Positions 23,997 through 33,565 of a stretch of DNA of 47,680 nt are shown one piece after another. Where the stretch lies: contig NZ_JADIKF010000028.1 of NCBI RefSeq assembly GCF_016904945.1, positions 1 to 47,680 of the forward strand, read 5' to 3'. Both the position numbers and the translations under genes were made by a program. Every line of letters starts with the position of its first letter. Position 1 is the first letter of the stretch. The notes below the pieces were generated by a model. It searched no databases. It worked only from the letters and a program-made list of their open reading frames with translations, and had not been told where the DNA came from. The stretch comes from Dyella mobilis (GTDB taxonomy: Bacteria > Pseudomonadota > Gammaproteobacteria > Xanthomonadales > Rhodanobacteraceae).

Positions 23997-24590
23997 TCAG
24001 GGCTTTGAAGCGGGTGCAGTGCTCGCAGCAGCAGGCGTGGCGCCACCTTGCGCCGGAGGAGCAGTCTTGCCCGGCTTCGGCTTGGGCAGATACGTCGCAC
24101 TCACGTTGCCGTCGCCCGTGAAGTACGTGGTGTTGGTGTTATAGGTCAGCTTGTCCGCACGGGCATCGCCGGTGTCCTGCTCGGTGACGACACCATGGGG
24201 CGTCAACACGGCAATGCCGTTGATGTTGTCGTAATCGAGCGTGGGTGCTTCGCCGGTCATCAGCTTGTCGTTGTCGTCGAGCTGCTGGATGTGCGCGGGA
24301 TTGCCTGTCACCACGATGCGGCTGATCTGGCTATCGGCATCGAGATAAAGGTGCGCGATGTCGCCGGTCGCCTTCATGGTGCCCTGCGTGACCACCACGT
24401 GGCCGGTCAACGTGGTAACGGTGTTGGGCGCATTGAAGCCGCTGACCGAGTCCTGGGTGGTGTTCATCGGCTGGTTGCGGTCGCCGGTCTTGGCGTGCGC
24501 GCAGGGCAGGAAGCCGATCATCACGAGCGCGGCACAGGAACGCACCACGAGGCCGCCGAAGCGAGCGCCAGAGTCACGGAACGGCTTCAT
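23997..24590 (-). CDS. LptA/OstA-like periplasmic protein
   Basis: This encodes 197 residues from the ATG beginning MKPFRDSGARFG; another ATG five codons up is possible. A signal peptide (core AALVMIGFLPCAHA, cut near residue 34) precedes an OstA/LptA beta-jellyroll segment: VTTLTGHVVVTQGTMKATGD, then LTYNTNTTYFTGDGNVSAT. LptA proteins form the periplasmic bridge that carries lipopolysaccharide to the outer membrane. The tail (last 35 residues) is Pro/Ala/Lys-rich. The usual lptC-lptA-lptB neighbours are absent, so this is either a stand-alone LptA or a paralogue. Confidence 0.75.
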   Translation of the reverse strand: MKPFRDSGARFGGLVVRSCAALVMIGFLPCAHAKTGDRNQPMNTTQDSVSGFNAPNTVTTLTGHVVVTQGTMKATGDIAHLYLDADSQISRIVVTGNPAHIQQLDDNDKLMTGEAPTLDYDNINGIAVLTPHGVVTEQDTGDARADKLTYNTNTTYFTGDGNVSATYLPKPKPGKTAPPAQGGATPAAASTAPASKP

Positions 24591-24656
24591 GCAACCTGTC
24601 TCCAAGAGCGGATGATTCGGCCCATTCTAGGGCCAGTTTGCGGCAAAGCGAGAGGC

Positions 24657-25235
24657 TCAGTGCAGGGCCGCGCAAGGTTTGTGACGGAAGCACTCCACCA
24701 GGTGGTCGTTGACCATGCCGGTGGCCTGCATGAAGGCGTAGCAGATGGTGGTGCCGACGAAGCGGAAGCCGCGCTTTTTCAGGTCCTTGCTCATCCGGTC
24801 CGAGAGGGGGGTGCTGGCGGGCACTTCACCCTTGCTGCGCCACTTATTGTGGATCGGCTTGCCCTCGACGAACGACCAGAAGTAGGCATCGAGGCTGCCG
24901 AACTCGTGGATGACGGCCAGCGCGGCCTTGGCGTTGTCTCGCGCCGCGGTGATCTTCAGACGATTGCGGATCAGGCCGGGATCGAGCAGCAGCTTTTCCA
25001 GGTCCTTGTCCTTCATCGCCGCCACGCGGGCGATGTCGAAATGGTGGAAGGCCTGCCGGTAGTTCTCGCGCTTGTGCAGCACCGTGCGCCACGACAAGCC
25101 GGCCTGCGCGCCTTCCAGGCACAGGAACTCGAACAGCGCGCGGTCATCGTGCAGCGGCGAACCCCATTCGGTGTCGTGATAGGCCTGCATCAGCTCGCCG
25201 TCGGCGGCCCAATGACAGCGGATACGCGTTGCCAA
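24657..25235 (-). CDS. tag: DNA-3-methyladenine glycosylase I
   Basis: This encodes 192 residues. Tag removes 3-methyladenine from alkylated DNA, starting base excision repair. Family zinc ligands are in place: C7, H20, H178 and C182 (DHLVECFRH). E41 in CLEGAQAGLSW is the recognition/catalytic glutamate, and the FVGTTICYAFMQATGMVNDH segment is diagnostic. The best start is a TTG with an AAAGGAG site upstream; no ATG fits. It is followed by an LptA-like gene on the same strand after a 66-base gap. Confidence 0.93.
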   Translation of the reverse strand: MATRIRCHWAADGELMQAYHDTEWGSPLHDDRALFEFLCLEGAQAGLSWRTVLHKRENYRQAFHHFDIARVAAMKDKDLEKLLLDPGLIRNRLKITAARDNAKAALAVIHEFGSLDAYFWSFVEGKPIHNKWRSKGEVPASTPLSDRMSKDLKKRGFRFVGTTICYAFMQATGMVNDHLVECFRHKPCAALH

Positions 25236-25267
25236 GACTGCTCTCCTTTATTCACCCGGCTTGCGGG

Positions 25268-26218
25268 TCACCAGGGCAGATCGTCGATGTCCACGTTGCC
25301 GCCGGTCAATACCAGCCCGACGCGACGGCCTGCGAATTGTTCGCGCCGCTTGAGCACGGCGGCAAACACGGTGGCGCTCGATACTTCCACTACCAGCTTG
25401 AGCGATTGCCACAACAAGCGCATCGCCTGGATGGATTCCTGGTCGGTGACGGTGATCACCTCCACGCGGTGCTCGCGCATCGCCTGGAAATTCGGCGCAC
25501 CGATAAGAGTGCGCAGGCCGTCGCAGACCGTGTCCGGCGTGAAGGCTTCGACGCGCGCACCGCTGGCAAGGGATCGCGCGGTATCGTCGGCGCCGGCAGG
25601 CTCCGCTCCGTACATGGCTATGGACGGATTCACGCCATGGGCGGTGATCGAACATCCCGAGGAAAGACCGCCACCGCCGACCGGCGTGATGATCGCGTCC
25701 AGCCCTTCGCATTGCTGCAACAGCTCAAGCACCACAGTGCCCTGTCCCGCCATCACGCGCGCATCGGCATAGGGGTGAACGAGGTTGGCGCCGGTTGCCT
25801 GCTGCACCTCGGCCGCCTTGGCCTCGCGGGCCGCGGTGGTGGCGATGCAGCGATGCAAAATCGCACCGGCCCGTTCGATCGCTTCCAGCTTCGCCCGCAC
25901 CGCGCCGTCAGGCACGATGACGTGCGCGGCGATGCCTCGCGTGGCCGCCGCCATGGCCAGCGCATTGCCGTGATTGCCGGACGAATGGGTCACCACGCCT
26001 CGCGCGGCCTCTTCATCCGACAGGGACCACACGGCATTGCAGGCGCCACGAAACTTGAAAGCGCCACCGCGTTGCAGGTTCTCGCATTTGAAGTGCAGCT
26101 GTGCGCCAACCATGGCGTCCAGCGCCGCGTTGCGCATGACGGGCGTTACGATTGCATGCGGCGCGATGCGTGCAGCGGCATCGCGGATCTGATCGAGACT
26201 CGGCAAAGGCGTGCTCAT
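25268..26218 (-). CDS. PLP-dependent threonine/serine dehydratase or racemase
   Basis: This encodes 316 residues of fold-type II PLP enzymes. The PLP lysine is K55 in GGAFKFRGA; SSGNHGNALA binds the substrate carboxylate and the glycine-rich loop VGGGGLSSG holds the phosphate. It lacks the regulatory ACT domains of biosynthetic IlvA, so it is either a catabolic threonine dehydratase or a serine racemase-like enzyme; sequence reading cannot decide. Its ATG overlaps the stop of the epimerase gene (ATGA), so the two are co-translated. Confidence 0.85.
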   Translation of the reverse strand: MSTPLPSLDQIRDAAARIAPHAIVTPVMRNAALDAMVGAQLHFKCENLQRGGAFKFRGACNAVWSLSDEEAARGVVTHSSGNHGNALAMAAATRGIAAHVIVPDGAVRAKLEAIERAGAILHRCIATTAAREAKAAEVQQATGANLVHPYADARVMAGQGTVVLELLQQCEGLDAIITPVGGGGLSSGCSITAHGVNPSIAMYGAEPAGADDTARSLASGARVEAFTPDTVCDGLRTLIGAPNFQAMREHRVEVITVTDQESIQAMRLLWQSLKLVVEVSSATVFAAVLKRREQFAGRRVGLVLTGGNVDIDDLPW

Positions 26219-27222
26219 GGCAGCTCGATCTCCACGCCGCAGAGGAACTGTCTTTGCGCGCCCGGCTCCAGGCGAATCGCGTCGGCGCAGTCGGCGCGAT
26301 TGAACGCATTGGACATGCTTTCCATCGGCTCCAACGCCACCGAGCGCCGTACGTCGCGCGTTACCGTGTCAGCCGTAAACACCAGCATGACGCCGTGTTC
26401 CTGCCAGACATTGAGCGCAAGACCGCTTGTTGGATTGCGCAGGTGCGTACGGATGCGTCCATCCGCATCCGCTACCAGGCCCGCGTAGGCGATATCGATG
26501 TGGGTGCTGCCGATGGGTTTTGCGTGACGAAAATCCAGCGTACTCGACGCTTCATCCAGCGCTTGATAGGCCTGCTCGCCCGGCAAGGGAATATTGCCCG
26601 GCGTCATGCGCACCACGTGCGTGGCCGGAACCTGCAACTCCCACGCATCCACCAGGCTGTCATCCACACGGAAGTACGGGTGCCAGCCAAAGAAGCACGG
26701 TGCCGCGACGTCGCCGACGTTGTGCATGCTCACGCGCAAGCTGAGACCCTTGGCATCGAGGGTGTAGGTGACGGCCAGATCGACGGCGTAGGGATATCCG
26801 GGATAGGCGCCCGGCCGCAGCACGTCGGTGACGAAGGTGATCTCCGCGGCATCCCCGGTTACGCGCCGGGTCGACACGTCGAAGTCCACGCCGCGCACAA
26901 AACCGTGCCGGCTGGCGCGCTGGTCCGCCGGCACGCCCGGCTGAAGATCCTGTTCGCGACCATCGAAGGTATAACGGGCATCGTCGATACGATTGGCGAA
27001 GGGCAGCATGATCGCCGAGCGCGAGCTTGGCCGGCTATCCAGCTCGGCCGCACCCCGATAGCCGTCCAGCAGCGACTGCACAGTGCCGTTCACCAGCTGC
27101 TCCAGCGCGATGACCGTGGCCCCGCGCCGGGCAATGTGCATGCTGCGCCCGCGCGCGGCGTCACGCAGCACAATCACCTCGTGCGAGCCCAACTGCTGCT
27201 TCTCGATGCTAAAAGCGGTCAC
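26215..27222 (-). CDS. Aldose 1-epimerase family protein
   Basis: This encodes 335 residues from a GTG (MTAFSIEKQQLG). The galactose mutarotase fold is indicated by H106 (RASRHGFVRG), the catalytic H181 in FFGWHPYF and the glutamate region VALEPMESMSNAFN (E298/E301). It converts alpha and beta anomers of aldoses such as glucose or galactose, and in some family members acts on other sugars; the substrate is not known. It shares an operon with the dehydratase downstream and is divergent from pepN, with only 66 bases between the starts. Confidence 0.88.
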   Translation of the reverse strand: MTAFSIEKQQLGSHEVIVLRDAARGRSMHIARRGATVIALEQLVNGTVQSLLDGYRGAAELDSRPSSRSAIMLPFANRIDDARYTFDGREQDLQPGVPADQRASRHGFVRGVDFDVSTRRVTGDAAEITFVTDVLRPGAYPGYPYAVDLAVTYTLDAKGLSLRVSMHNVGDVAAPCFFGWHPYFRVDDSLVDAWELQVPATHVVRMTPGNIPLPGEQAYQALDEASSTLDFRHAKPIGSTHIDIAYAGLVADADGRIRTHLRNPTSGLALNVWQEHGVMLVFTADTVTRDVRRSVALEPMESMSNAFNRADCADAIRLEPGAQRQFLCGVEIELP

Positions 27223-27288
27223 GTGGTTGTCCTGGGGGGAAAGACCCGCATGTTAGCCTGATACGTCCCAGCCATTGCCGTCCCACTC

Positions 27289-29934
27289 ATGACTCTTGCC
27301 AACGAAACAACCGCCGATCCCATCCGCCTGAGCGACTACCGCAAGCCAGCCTGGACAGTGGCCACGGTGGAACTGGACGTGGACCTTGGCATTGATGCCT
27401 CCGAGATCGCCGCGCGCCTCACGCTGCACCGGGATCCGGCCCAGGCATCGCCGTTGCGCCTGAATGGCGAAGGCTTGGAATTGCTGTCCATTTCGGTCGA
27501 TGGCCAGCCGCTTGCCCCCGCGGACTATCGTTACGACGGCAGCACGCTGGAGATCGGCGCCGCGCGCGACGGCAGCGTGCTGGAAACGCGCGTGCGAGTC
27601 CGTCCCGCGGCCAATACCGCGCTGGAGGGTTTGTACCTGTCGGGGCCGCGCGAAACCGGATTCCTGTTGACTCAGTGCGAAGCCGAGGGGTTTCGGCACA
27701 TCACCTTCTTCCCCGACCGCCCGGACGTGCTCGCCCGCTTCACCGTCACCTTGAAAGCCGACCGCGAGCGCTTTCCGGTGTTGCTGGCCGGAGGCAACCC
27801 TGCCGGCGCCGGCGAACTGCCCGACGGGCGCCACTGGGCGCGCTTCGTGGACCCTCACCCCAAACCCAGCTACCTGTTCGCCCTGGTCGCCGGCCGGCTG
27901 GAGAATATCGAGCGCGACTATGTAACGGGCGACGGGCGCAAGCTCAAGCTGGTGATCTGGTCGGAAGCCAACGTCATCGACCGCTGCCATTACGCGCTCG
28001 ACGCACTCGAACGCTCGATGCGCTGGGATGAGCGCACCTACGGGCGCCATTACGATCTCGATGTTTTCCACGTCGTTGCCACCCACGACTTCAACATGGG
28101 CGCGATGGAGAACAAGGGGCTCAACATCTTCAACGCCAAATATCTGCTGGCCGATCCGGACAGCAGCACGGACGACGAATATCGCGCAGTGGAAGCCGTG
28201 GTGGCGCACGAATATTTCCACAACTGGACCGGCAACCGCGTGACCTGTCGCGACTGGTTCCAGTTGTCGCTCAAGGAAGGGCTGACGGTTTTTCGCGAAC
28301 AGCAGTTTTCCGCCGAAATGAATTCACCCTCGCTCAAGCGCATCGAAGATGTTTCCTTGCTGCGCCGCGCGCAATTTCCGGAAGACGCAGGCCCGTTGGC
28401 GCATCCCGTGCGTCCGCAGGAATATCGCGAGATCAATAATTTCTACACGGCCACCGTCTACGAAAAGGGCTCCGAACTGGTGCGCATGCTCGCGGGCCGG
28501 CTGGGCACGAGCGGTTTCCGCCGCGGCATGGATCTGTACTTCGAACGCCACGACGGGCAGGCCGCGACGATCGAAGATTTCCTGTCCGCCCTGGGCGATG
28601 CGAACGATATCGATCTGACGACTTATCTTGCGTGGTACGCGCAATCGGGCACGCCGCGACTGCATGCCAAAGGTTTGTACGACGCACACAAGCGCGAATA
28701 CACGCTCACACTGTCGCAGCAGACCCACGCCACGGCAGGACAACCGCACAAGCAGCCGCTGCCGATCCCGGTGAAGCTGTCGCTGTTCGGCTACGACGGC
28801 AAAGCGCTGCCGCTGCATCTGGACGGTCACGCTGCTGAGACGGAAAAAGTCGTGGTCGTCGACCAAGCCACGCAATCATTTGTGTTCCGCAACGTTGCTT
28901 CGGCGCCGGTGCCTTCGCTGCTACGCGGCTTCTCCGCACCGGTGGTGCTGGAATGCGATTACACCCCGGCCGAACTGGCCTTGCTGGTGACGCACGACAT
29001 CGACGGATTCAATCGCTGGGAAGCGGGCCAGCAGTTGGCAACACTGGCTTTTGAGAATTTGCGCAGCACCGGCGACACGGCTGCATGCAGCGCATGGTGC
29101 GAAGCTCTGTCCGCGCTGTTTCACAACCCCGCGATCGACGATGCCCTGCTGGCCGATCTGATGACGCCGCCGGGTGAAATCGAATTTGCCGATCGCCAGA
29201 GCGAAGTGGATCCGGCCAAGATCCACGCACAACGGCAAGCACTGCAACATCGCCTGGCGCAACACCTCGGCGCAACCGCGCTGCTCGACCGCTACCAGGC
29301 ACTGGCCGCTCACACCAGCCAGGCCTTGGATGCCGACAGCCAGGCGCGGCGGCGACTGAAGCGCCGGGTGTTGGAATTACTCGCGCTACTGGACGCGGAT
29401 CAGGCCCACGCGCTGGCCGCTCATCAGTATCAAAACGCACCCGGCATGACCGATCGCCTTGCGGCGCTGGGCGTGCTGGTCCGCGATCGTGCTCCGCAGG
29501 CCGCCGCCGCGCTTGCCGATTTCCGCCAGCGCTACGCGGACAATCCGCTGGCCTTGGACAAGTGGTTCAGCGTGCAGGCGCAGATTCCGGGCGAACCGGC
29601 GCTGGCCACGGTCATGGCGCTGGAGAACGATGCGTCGTTCACCTTGAAGAATCCGAATCGCGCGCGTGCACTGCTCGGCGCGTTCGCCAGCACCAATCCC
29701 AGTGGTTTTCATCGGGTCGATGGGCAGGGCTACCGGCTGCTGGCCGAACGGCTGGCACAACTGGATGCGCTCAATCCGCAAATCGCCGCGCGCCTGGCCA
29801 CGGCATTCAATGGATGGCAGCGCCTGGAGCCCATCCGTCGCGAGGCGGCACGTGCGGCGCTGAAAGAACTGGCTCAGCGCGAAGGGCTGTCACCCAATCT
29901 CAGCGAGATTGTCGCCAACGTGTTGCAACGCTGA
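27289..29934 (+). CDS. pepN: Aminopeptidase N
   Basis: This encodes 881 residues, the normal size of M1 family PepN. It is a zinc exopeptidase that removes N-terminal residues from peptides in the cytoplasm. Seen: the exopeptidase motif G271-AMEN275, the zinc motif H307-EYFH311-NW with the third ligand Glu about 19 residues on (SLKEGLTV), and the catalytic Tyr in the INNFYTATVYEKG segment. The four-domain layout is complete: N-terminal beta saddle, catalytic, small beta and C-terminal helical repeat. It is a single gene transcribed away from the epimerase pair. Confidence 0.97.
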   Translation: MTLANETTADPIRLSDYRKPAWTVATVELDVDLGIDASEIAARLTLHRDPAQASPLRLNGEGLELLSISVDGQPLAPADYRYDGSTLEIGAARDGSVLETRVRVRPAANTALEGLYLSGPRETGFLLTQCEAEGFRHITFFPDRPDVLARFTVTLKADRERFPVLLAGGNPAGAGELPDGRHWARFVDPHPKPSYLFALVAGRLENIERDYVTGDGRKLKLVIWSEANVIDRCHYALDALERSMRWDERTYGRHYDLDVFHVVATHDFNMGAMENKGLNIFNAKYLLADPDSSTDDEYRAVEAVVAHEYFHNWTGNRVTCRDWFQLSLKEGLTVFREQQFSAEMNSPSLKRIEDVSLLRRAQFPEDAGPLAHPVRPQEYREINNFYTATVYEKGSELVRMLAGRLGTSGFRRGMDLYFERHDGQAATIEDFLSALGDANDIDLTTYLAWYAQSGTPRLHAKGLYDAHKREYTLTLSQQTHATAGQPHKQPLPIPVKLSLFGYDGKALPLHLDGHAAETEKVVVVDQATQSFVFRNVASAPVPSLLRGFSAPVVLECDYTPAELALLVTHDIDGFNRWEAGQQLATLAFENLRSTGDTAACSAWCEALSALFHNPAIDDALLADLMTPPGEIEFADRQSEVDPAKIHAQRQALQHRLAQHLGATALLDRYQALAAHTSQALDADSQARRRLKRRVLELLALLDADQAHALAAHQYQNAPGMTDRLAALGVLVRDRAPQAAAALADFRQRYADNPLALDKWFSVQAQIPGEPALATVMALENDASFTLKNPNRARALLGAFASTNPSGFHRVDGQGYRLLAERLAQLDALNPQIAARLATAFNGWQRLEPIRREAARAALKELAQREGLSPNLSEIVANVLQR

Positions 29935-29944
29935 TCCCTATCAC

Positions 29945-29978
29945 GCAAACGGCGGCCTCGTTGGAGGTCGCCGTTTGC
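29945..29978 (+). terminator. Hairpin after pepN
   Basis: GCAAACGGCGGCCTC and GAGGTCGCCGTTTGC form a nearly perfect stem around GTTG, 11 bases after the pepN stop. It lacks a clear T-run, so it may be a weak stop or a stabiliser of the 3' end. Confidence 0.6.
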
Positions 29979-30002
29979 GGGGCGGCAAGCGATGGGTCTG
30001 GT

Positions 30003-30188
30003 TCAAGCGGGAAGATGGTCCAGCTCGCTCAACAGATGACTCATGCGCGACTCCAGTCGCGGACGCAGATGTTGCTGCTGCGTAGCGTCGCGCTCAACCA
30101 GATGATCCATCGCCATTTCCAGGCGACCGATCTCAATCATCAGGTCATGCCGCAAGTACACCGGTGCGAATTCGTTACAGTTATCCAT
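30003..30188 (-). CDS. Small hypothetical protein
   Basis: This encodes 61 residues starting MDNCNEFAPVYLRHDLMIE, with a GGGGACG site in front; the frame extends 24 codons upstream without support. The sequence is amphipathic and helical (EIGRLEMAMDHLVERD, RMSHLLSELDHLPA), with His and Glu spread along it, and no membrane helix or domain is recognised. A perfect CRP/Clp-type site lies 54 bases upstream of the ATG, so expression may respond to that regulator. It is convergent with pepN. Confidence 0.55.
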   Translation of the reverse strand: MDNCNEFAPVYLRHDLMIEIGRLEMAMDHLVERDATQQQHLRPRLESRMSHLLSELDHLPA

Positions 30189-30241
30189 GACACGTCCCCG
30201 TCTTTGGCTTGCATCGGAATGCAGCAATAGGCGTGCCATCC

Positions 30242-30257
30242 TGTGATGTGTATCACA
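30242..30257. promoter_or_regulatory. Perfect CRP/Clp-type binding site
   Basis: TGTGA-N6-TCACA matches the CRP consensus in all ten fixed bases; Clp, the Xanthomonadales homologue, recognises the same site. Twenty bases to the right is another symmetrical element, TCACA-C-TGTGA (30276-30286). The site lies between the small minus-strand gene (start 30188) and the plus-strand hairpin cluster at 30422-30543, so either could be the target. Confidence 0.6.
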
Positions 30258-30421
30258 CAATGTTTTCGCGCTAAATCACACTGTGACGCAGTACGTCAGC
30301 AGCTGCCGTTAACCGGCATAATTTTGCGTTTCAGTCACCCAATGTTCACGCGTACGGGGTGATGATCGCTCTCACGCAACGGGGGAGCGGCAAGGCCGCG
30401 CTGCCTACAGAATCTTAAGTT

Positions 30422-30543
30422 TCTGGCGCCCGGCAATACGGTCATCCTGGATTCCCCCTGTTCCTGAGACCGCCGGGCGCCAGATCTCTCTTGAATAAGA
30501 TCGAGATCGCAGAAAAAACGACGGCGCCCCAAGGGGCGCCGTC
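30422..30543 (+). ncRNA. Three consecutive hairpins, candidate small RNA
   Basis: Stem 1 is a perfect 13-bp helix (30422-30434 with 30472-30484) with an inner GGTC/GACC helix and a C-rich apical loop (CTGGATTCCCCCTG). Stem 2 pairs GATCTC with GAGATC plus TCTT/AAGA (30483-30508). Stem 3 is a perfect 11-bp GC helix with a two-base AA centre (30520-30543). It lies in a 470-base gap (30261-30732) before mnmG that has no supported gene. Xanthomonadales have sRNAs with C-rich loops such as sX13, but I cannot confirm a match. On the minus strand stem 3 is followed by GTTTTTTC, a good terminator in that direction, so the strand is uncertain. Confidence 0.4.
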
Positions 30544-30732
30544 TTGCTTCCTATCCCGGTACGCGAATGGACCCCTGTCGTCCTATCTCAGCGCGCGTGT
30601 CGCGCGGCATCTGCCCGTGAAAGTGCGAGTGAGAGGAAGCAGAAAACATGCCAGCTTTGTGTGAGGGATGCCCTACACCGCGGCTGGCGGTACTATAAGC
30701 CTTTGTCTATTCCGCATTTTTGGGTCGCCCCG

Positions 30733-32610
30733 ATGCTTCACCCCAGCTCCTACGATGTGATCGTGATTGGTGGCGGCCATGCCGGCACCGAGGCCGCCCT
30801 GGCTGCGGCACGGTGCGGCGCGCGTACGCTGCTGCTAAGCCACAACATCGAAACGATCGGCCAGATGAGTTGCAACCCGGCCATAGGCGGTATCGGCAAA
30901 GGGCACCTGGTGAAGGAAATCGACGCCTTGGGTGGCGCAATGGCACAGGCTGCCGATCGCGCGGGCATCCAGTGGCGCACCCTGAATGCCTCCAAGGGCC
31001 CGGCGGTGCGCGCTACGCGCTGCCAGGCCGATCGCGCGTTGTACAAGGCTGCCATCCGACGGATCGTCGAAACCCAGCCCAATCTGGACCTGTTCCAGCA
31101 GGCCGTGGACGACCTGCTGATCGAAGACGGCCGCGTCACCGGGGTGGTGACGCAAATGGGCCTTTCCTTCCGCGCCAGGTCCATTGTGCTCACAGCGGGC
31201 ACCTTCCTGGCGGGCAAGATCCACATCGGCCCGGCCCAATACGCCGGTGGCCGTGCCGGAGACCCGCCTGCCACGACCCTGGCCCAGCGCCTGCGCGAGC
31301 TGCCGGTGGCCGCCGACCGCCTGAAGACCGGCACCCCGCCGCGTATCGACCTGCGCAGCATCGACTTCGCCGGCCTGGATGAGCAACCGGGAGACAATCC
31401 CGCTCCGGTGTTCTCCTATCTCGGCTCGCGCGCCGAGCACCCGCGCCAGATCAGCTGCTGGATCACCCACACCAGCGAACGCACGCACGCGATCATTCGC
31501 GGCGCGCTGGACCGCTCCCCGCTCTATACCGGCCAGATCGAAGGAACCGGCCCGCGCTACTGCCCCTCGATCGAGGACAAAGTGGTGCGCTTCGCGGAAA
31601 AGGCGTCGCACCAGATATTCATCGAGCCGGAAGGGCTGGACAGCTTCGAGATCTATCCCAACGGCATCTCCACCTCCCTGCCCTTCGACGTGCAGCTGGA
31701 CCTGGTGCACTCGATCAAGGGCTTCGAGAAGGCGCACATCACCCGCCCCGGCTACGCCATCGAATACGACTATTTCGACCCACGCGGTCTGCATCCGTGG
31801 CTGGAGACCAAGACCATTCCAGGTCTGTACTTTGCGGGCCAGATCAACGGCACGACCGGCTACGAAGAAGCCGCGGCGCAGGGCCTGATCGCCGGCCTCA
31901 ATGCGGCACTGGCGGTACAGGGCAAAGCGCCGTGGTATCCGCGCCGCGATGAAGCCTATGTCGGCGTGCTGATCGACGACCTCACCAGCAACGGCACCAT
32001 CGAGCCCTATCGCATGTTCACCTCGCGCGCCGAATATCGGCTGCACTTGCGCGAAGACAACGCCGATCTGCGCCTGACCGAAACCGGCCATCGCCTGGGC
32101 GTCGTTTCGCAACAGCGCTTCGACGCGCTGCGCACCAAGCGCGAGGCGGTCGAACGCGAGATACAGCGGCTGGGCACGTTGTGGGCGGCGCCGAACAATG
32201 CACTCGGCGCGGCGATCGAACGCCAGCTCGGCATCGCGGTAAGCCGTGAAACCAGCGCACTGGACCTGCTGCGCCGCCCCGAGCTGGATTACGCCAAGCT
32301 GACCACGGTGACCGAACTCGGCCCGTCGGTGGAAAGCGAAGACATTGCCGCCCAGGTTGAGGTGCAAACCAAATATGCCGGTTATCTGGAGCGCCAGCGC
32401 GATGAAATCGAGCGCCAGCGACGCCACGAAAGCACGGCGATTCCCGCCAGCTTCGATTACGACAAAGTACGCGGCTTGTCCGCCGAGGTACTCCTGAAGC
32501 TCAAGCGCAGCCTGCCGGCAACCATCGGCCAGGCAGCGCGCATCAGCGGCGTGACACCCGCGGCAATTTCCTTGTTGCTCGTGCACCTGAAGCGGCGCAA
32601 CGCAGCGTGA
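30733..32610 (+). CDS. mnmG: tRNA uridine-5-carboxymethylaminomethyl modification enzyme
   Basis: This encodes 625 residues. MnmG, with MnmE, adds the carboxymethylaminomethyl group to U34 of several tRNAs in the cytoplasm and uses FAD. The Rossmann motif [12 protein letters not shown] starts at residue 11, followed by the family blocks [28 protein letters not shown] and YCPSIEDKV. The C-terminal tRNA-binding helices ([24 protein letters not shown]) are complete. The ATG beginning MLHPSSYDV matches family starts; the frame extends 63 codons upstream. The frequent partner rsmG does not follow here. A TACTATAAG element about 45 bases upstream may be the -10 region. Confidence 0.97.
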   Translation: MLHPSSYDVIVIGGGHAGTEAALAAARCGARTLLLSHNIETIGQMSCNPAIGGIGKGHLVKEIDALGGAMAQAADRAGIQWRTLNASKGPAVRATRCQADRALYKAAIRRIVETQPNLDLFQQAVDDLLIEDGRVTGVVTQMGLSFRARSIVLTAGTFLAGKIHIGPAQYAGGRAGDPPATTLAQRLRELPVAADRLKTGTPPRIDLRSIDFAGLDEQPGDNPAPVFSYLGSRAEHPRQISCWITHTSERTHAIIRGALDRSPLYTGQIEGTGPRYCPSIEDKVVRFAEKASHQIFIEPEGLDSFEIYPNGISTSLPFDVQLDLVHSIKGFEKAHITRPGYAIEYDYFDPRGLHPWLETKTIPGLYFAGQINGTTGYEEAAAQGLIAGLNAALAVQGKAPWYPRRDEAYVGVLIDDLTSNGTIEPYRMFTSRAEYRLHLREDNADLRLTETGHRLGVVSQQRFDALRTKREAVEREIQRLGTLWAAPNNALGAAIERQLGIAVSRETSALDLLRRPELDYAKLTTVTELGPSVESEDIAAQVEVQTKYAGYLERQRDEIERQRRHESTAIPASFDYDKVRGLSAEVLLKLKRSLPATIGQAARISGVTPAAISLLLVHLKRRNAA

Positions 32611-32667
32611 GCGCCATCGGCCGCGCTTGCGTGGCATCATGCGCTCCTGCTTAGCGAGGAGCACGCA

Positions 32668-33429
32668 ATGGAAGTCTGGATCGGTCGTCAGGGCGAACGC
32701 CACGGCCCCTATCAGGAAGAACAGATCAGGGAATGGCTGCGCAGCGGCCAGCTCAGCCGCGACGATCTGGGCTGGTACGACGGCCTGGCCGACTGGCAGC
32801 CGCTATCGGTGCTCTATCCGGACGAGTTCGCCAAACCTGCGTCGCCCTACGCGCCTCCTGAGCTGCCGCCACAGGTTTCCGCACCGTCCACGATGGTGAG
32901 CTACGCGGGCTTCTGGAAACGGGTGATCGCCTACCTGATCGATTGCCTGGTGCTTTATTTCCCGTTCTCGCTGCTTGAAATTCCCTTCGGCACCCGCGCC
33001 GCCGAAGACGCGCTGAGCGAGAAATTCAAAACCCTTTCGACATTCCACGAAATGATGATCGAGTACCGCCATTTCTACGTGGAACAGTGGCCCTACACCC
33101 TTACTACGCTGGTGCTCGGCTGGCTGTACTTTGCGGCGTGCGAAAGCTCTTCCTGGCAAGCCACGCTGGGCAAGCTGGCGGTCCGCATTCGCGTCACCGA
33201 TCTGCACGGCTCGCGCATCAGTTTCGGACGCGCACTCGGACGCTACGGCGCCAAGCTGATCAGCGCCTTTCTCTTTTGCTTCGGCTTTCTGATGGTGGCT
33301 TTCACCCGGCGCAAGCAGGGTCTGCACGATTTCATGGCCGATACGCTGGTGGTCAACGGCCGCGCCAGCGAAGCTGCGCCTCGTACGAGCACATCGGCGT
33401 CTCACGACAAGACCTCCTTTGACGCATGA
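32668..33429 (+). CDS. GYF_2/RDD domain membrane protein
   Basis: This encodes 253 residues. Residues 1-55 are a GYF_2 (DUF4339) domain: VWIGRQGERHGPYQEEQIRE, then WYDGLADWQPLS. After a Pro-rich linker, residues about 82-235 form an RDD domain: YAGFWKRVIAYLIDCLVLYF, a second helix near 135-150 and a third with LGRYGAKLISAFLFCFGFLM, including the family Arg and Asp residues. RDD proteins are small inner-membrane proteins; some act as Na+/H+ exchangers, but the function of this fusion is unknown. The ATG has a GAGGAG site. It follows mnmG by 57 bases and is ended by a strong terminator. Confidence 0.85.
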   Translation: MEVWIGRQGERHGPYQEEQIREWLRSGQLSRDDLGWYDGLADWQPLSVLYPDEFAKPASPYAPPELPPQVSAPSTMVSYAGFWKRVIAYLIDCLVLYFPFSLLEIPFGTRAAEDALSEKFKTLSTFHEMMIEYRHFYVEQWPYTLTTLVLGWLYFAACESSSWQATLGKLAVRIRVTDLHGSRISFGRALGRYGAKLISAFLFCFGFLMVAFTRRKQGLHDFMADTLVVNGRASEAAPRTSTSASHDKTSFDA

Positions 33430-33446
33430 GCGATTCCACCTGAATC

Positions 33447-33482
33447 GACGGTGCCGGCATCTGCCCGGCGCCGTCTTTTTTA
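33447..33482 (+). terminator. Rho-independent terminator after the RDD gene
   Basis: GACGGTGCCGG and CCGGCGCCGTC form an 11-bp stem with one G-T pair around a short loop, followed by TTTTTT. It separates the RDD gene from tex. Confidence 0.85.
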
Positions 33483-33565
33483 TCGCGCAAGCCATCTTGT
33501 TATCATCATCAGCTTCTTCACCGCATGTCGGCGCCCGCGCCGGCGCAAGGAAATAGTGCTTCACC

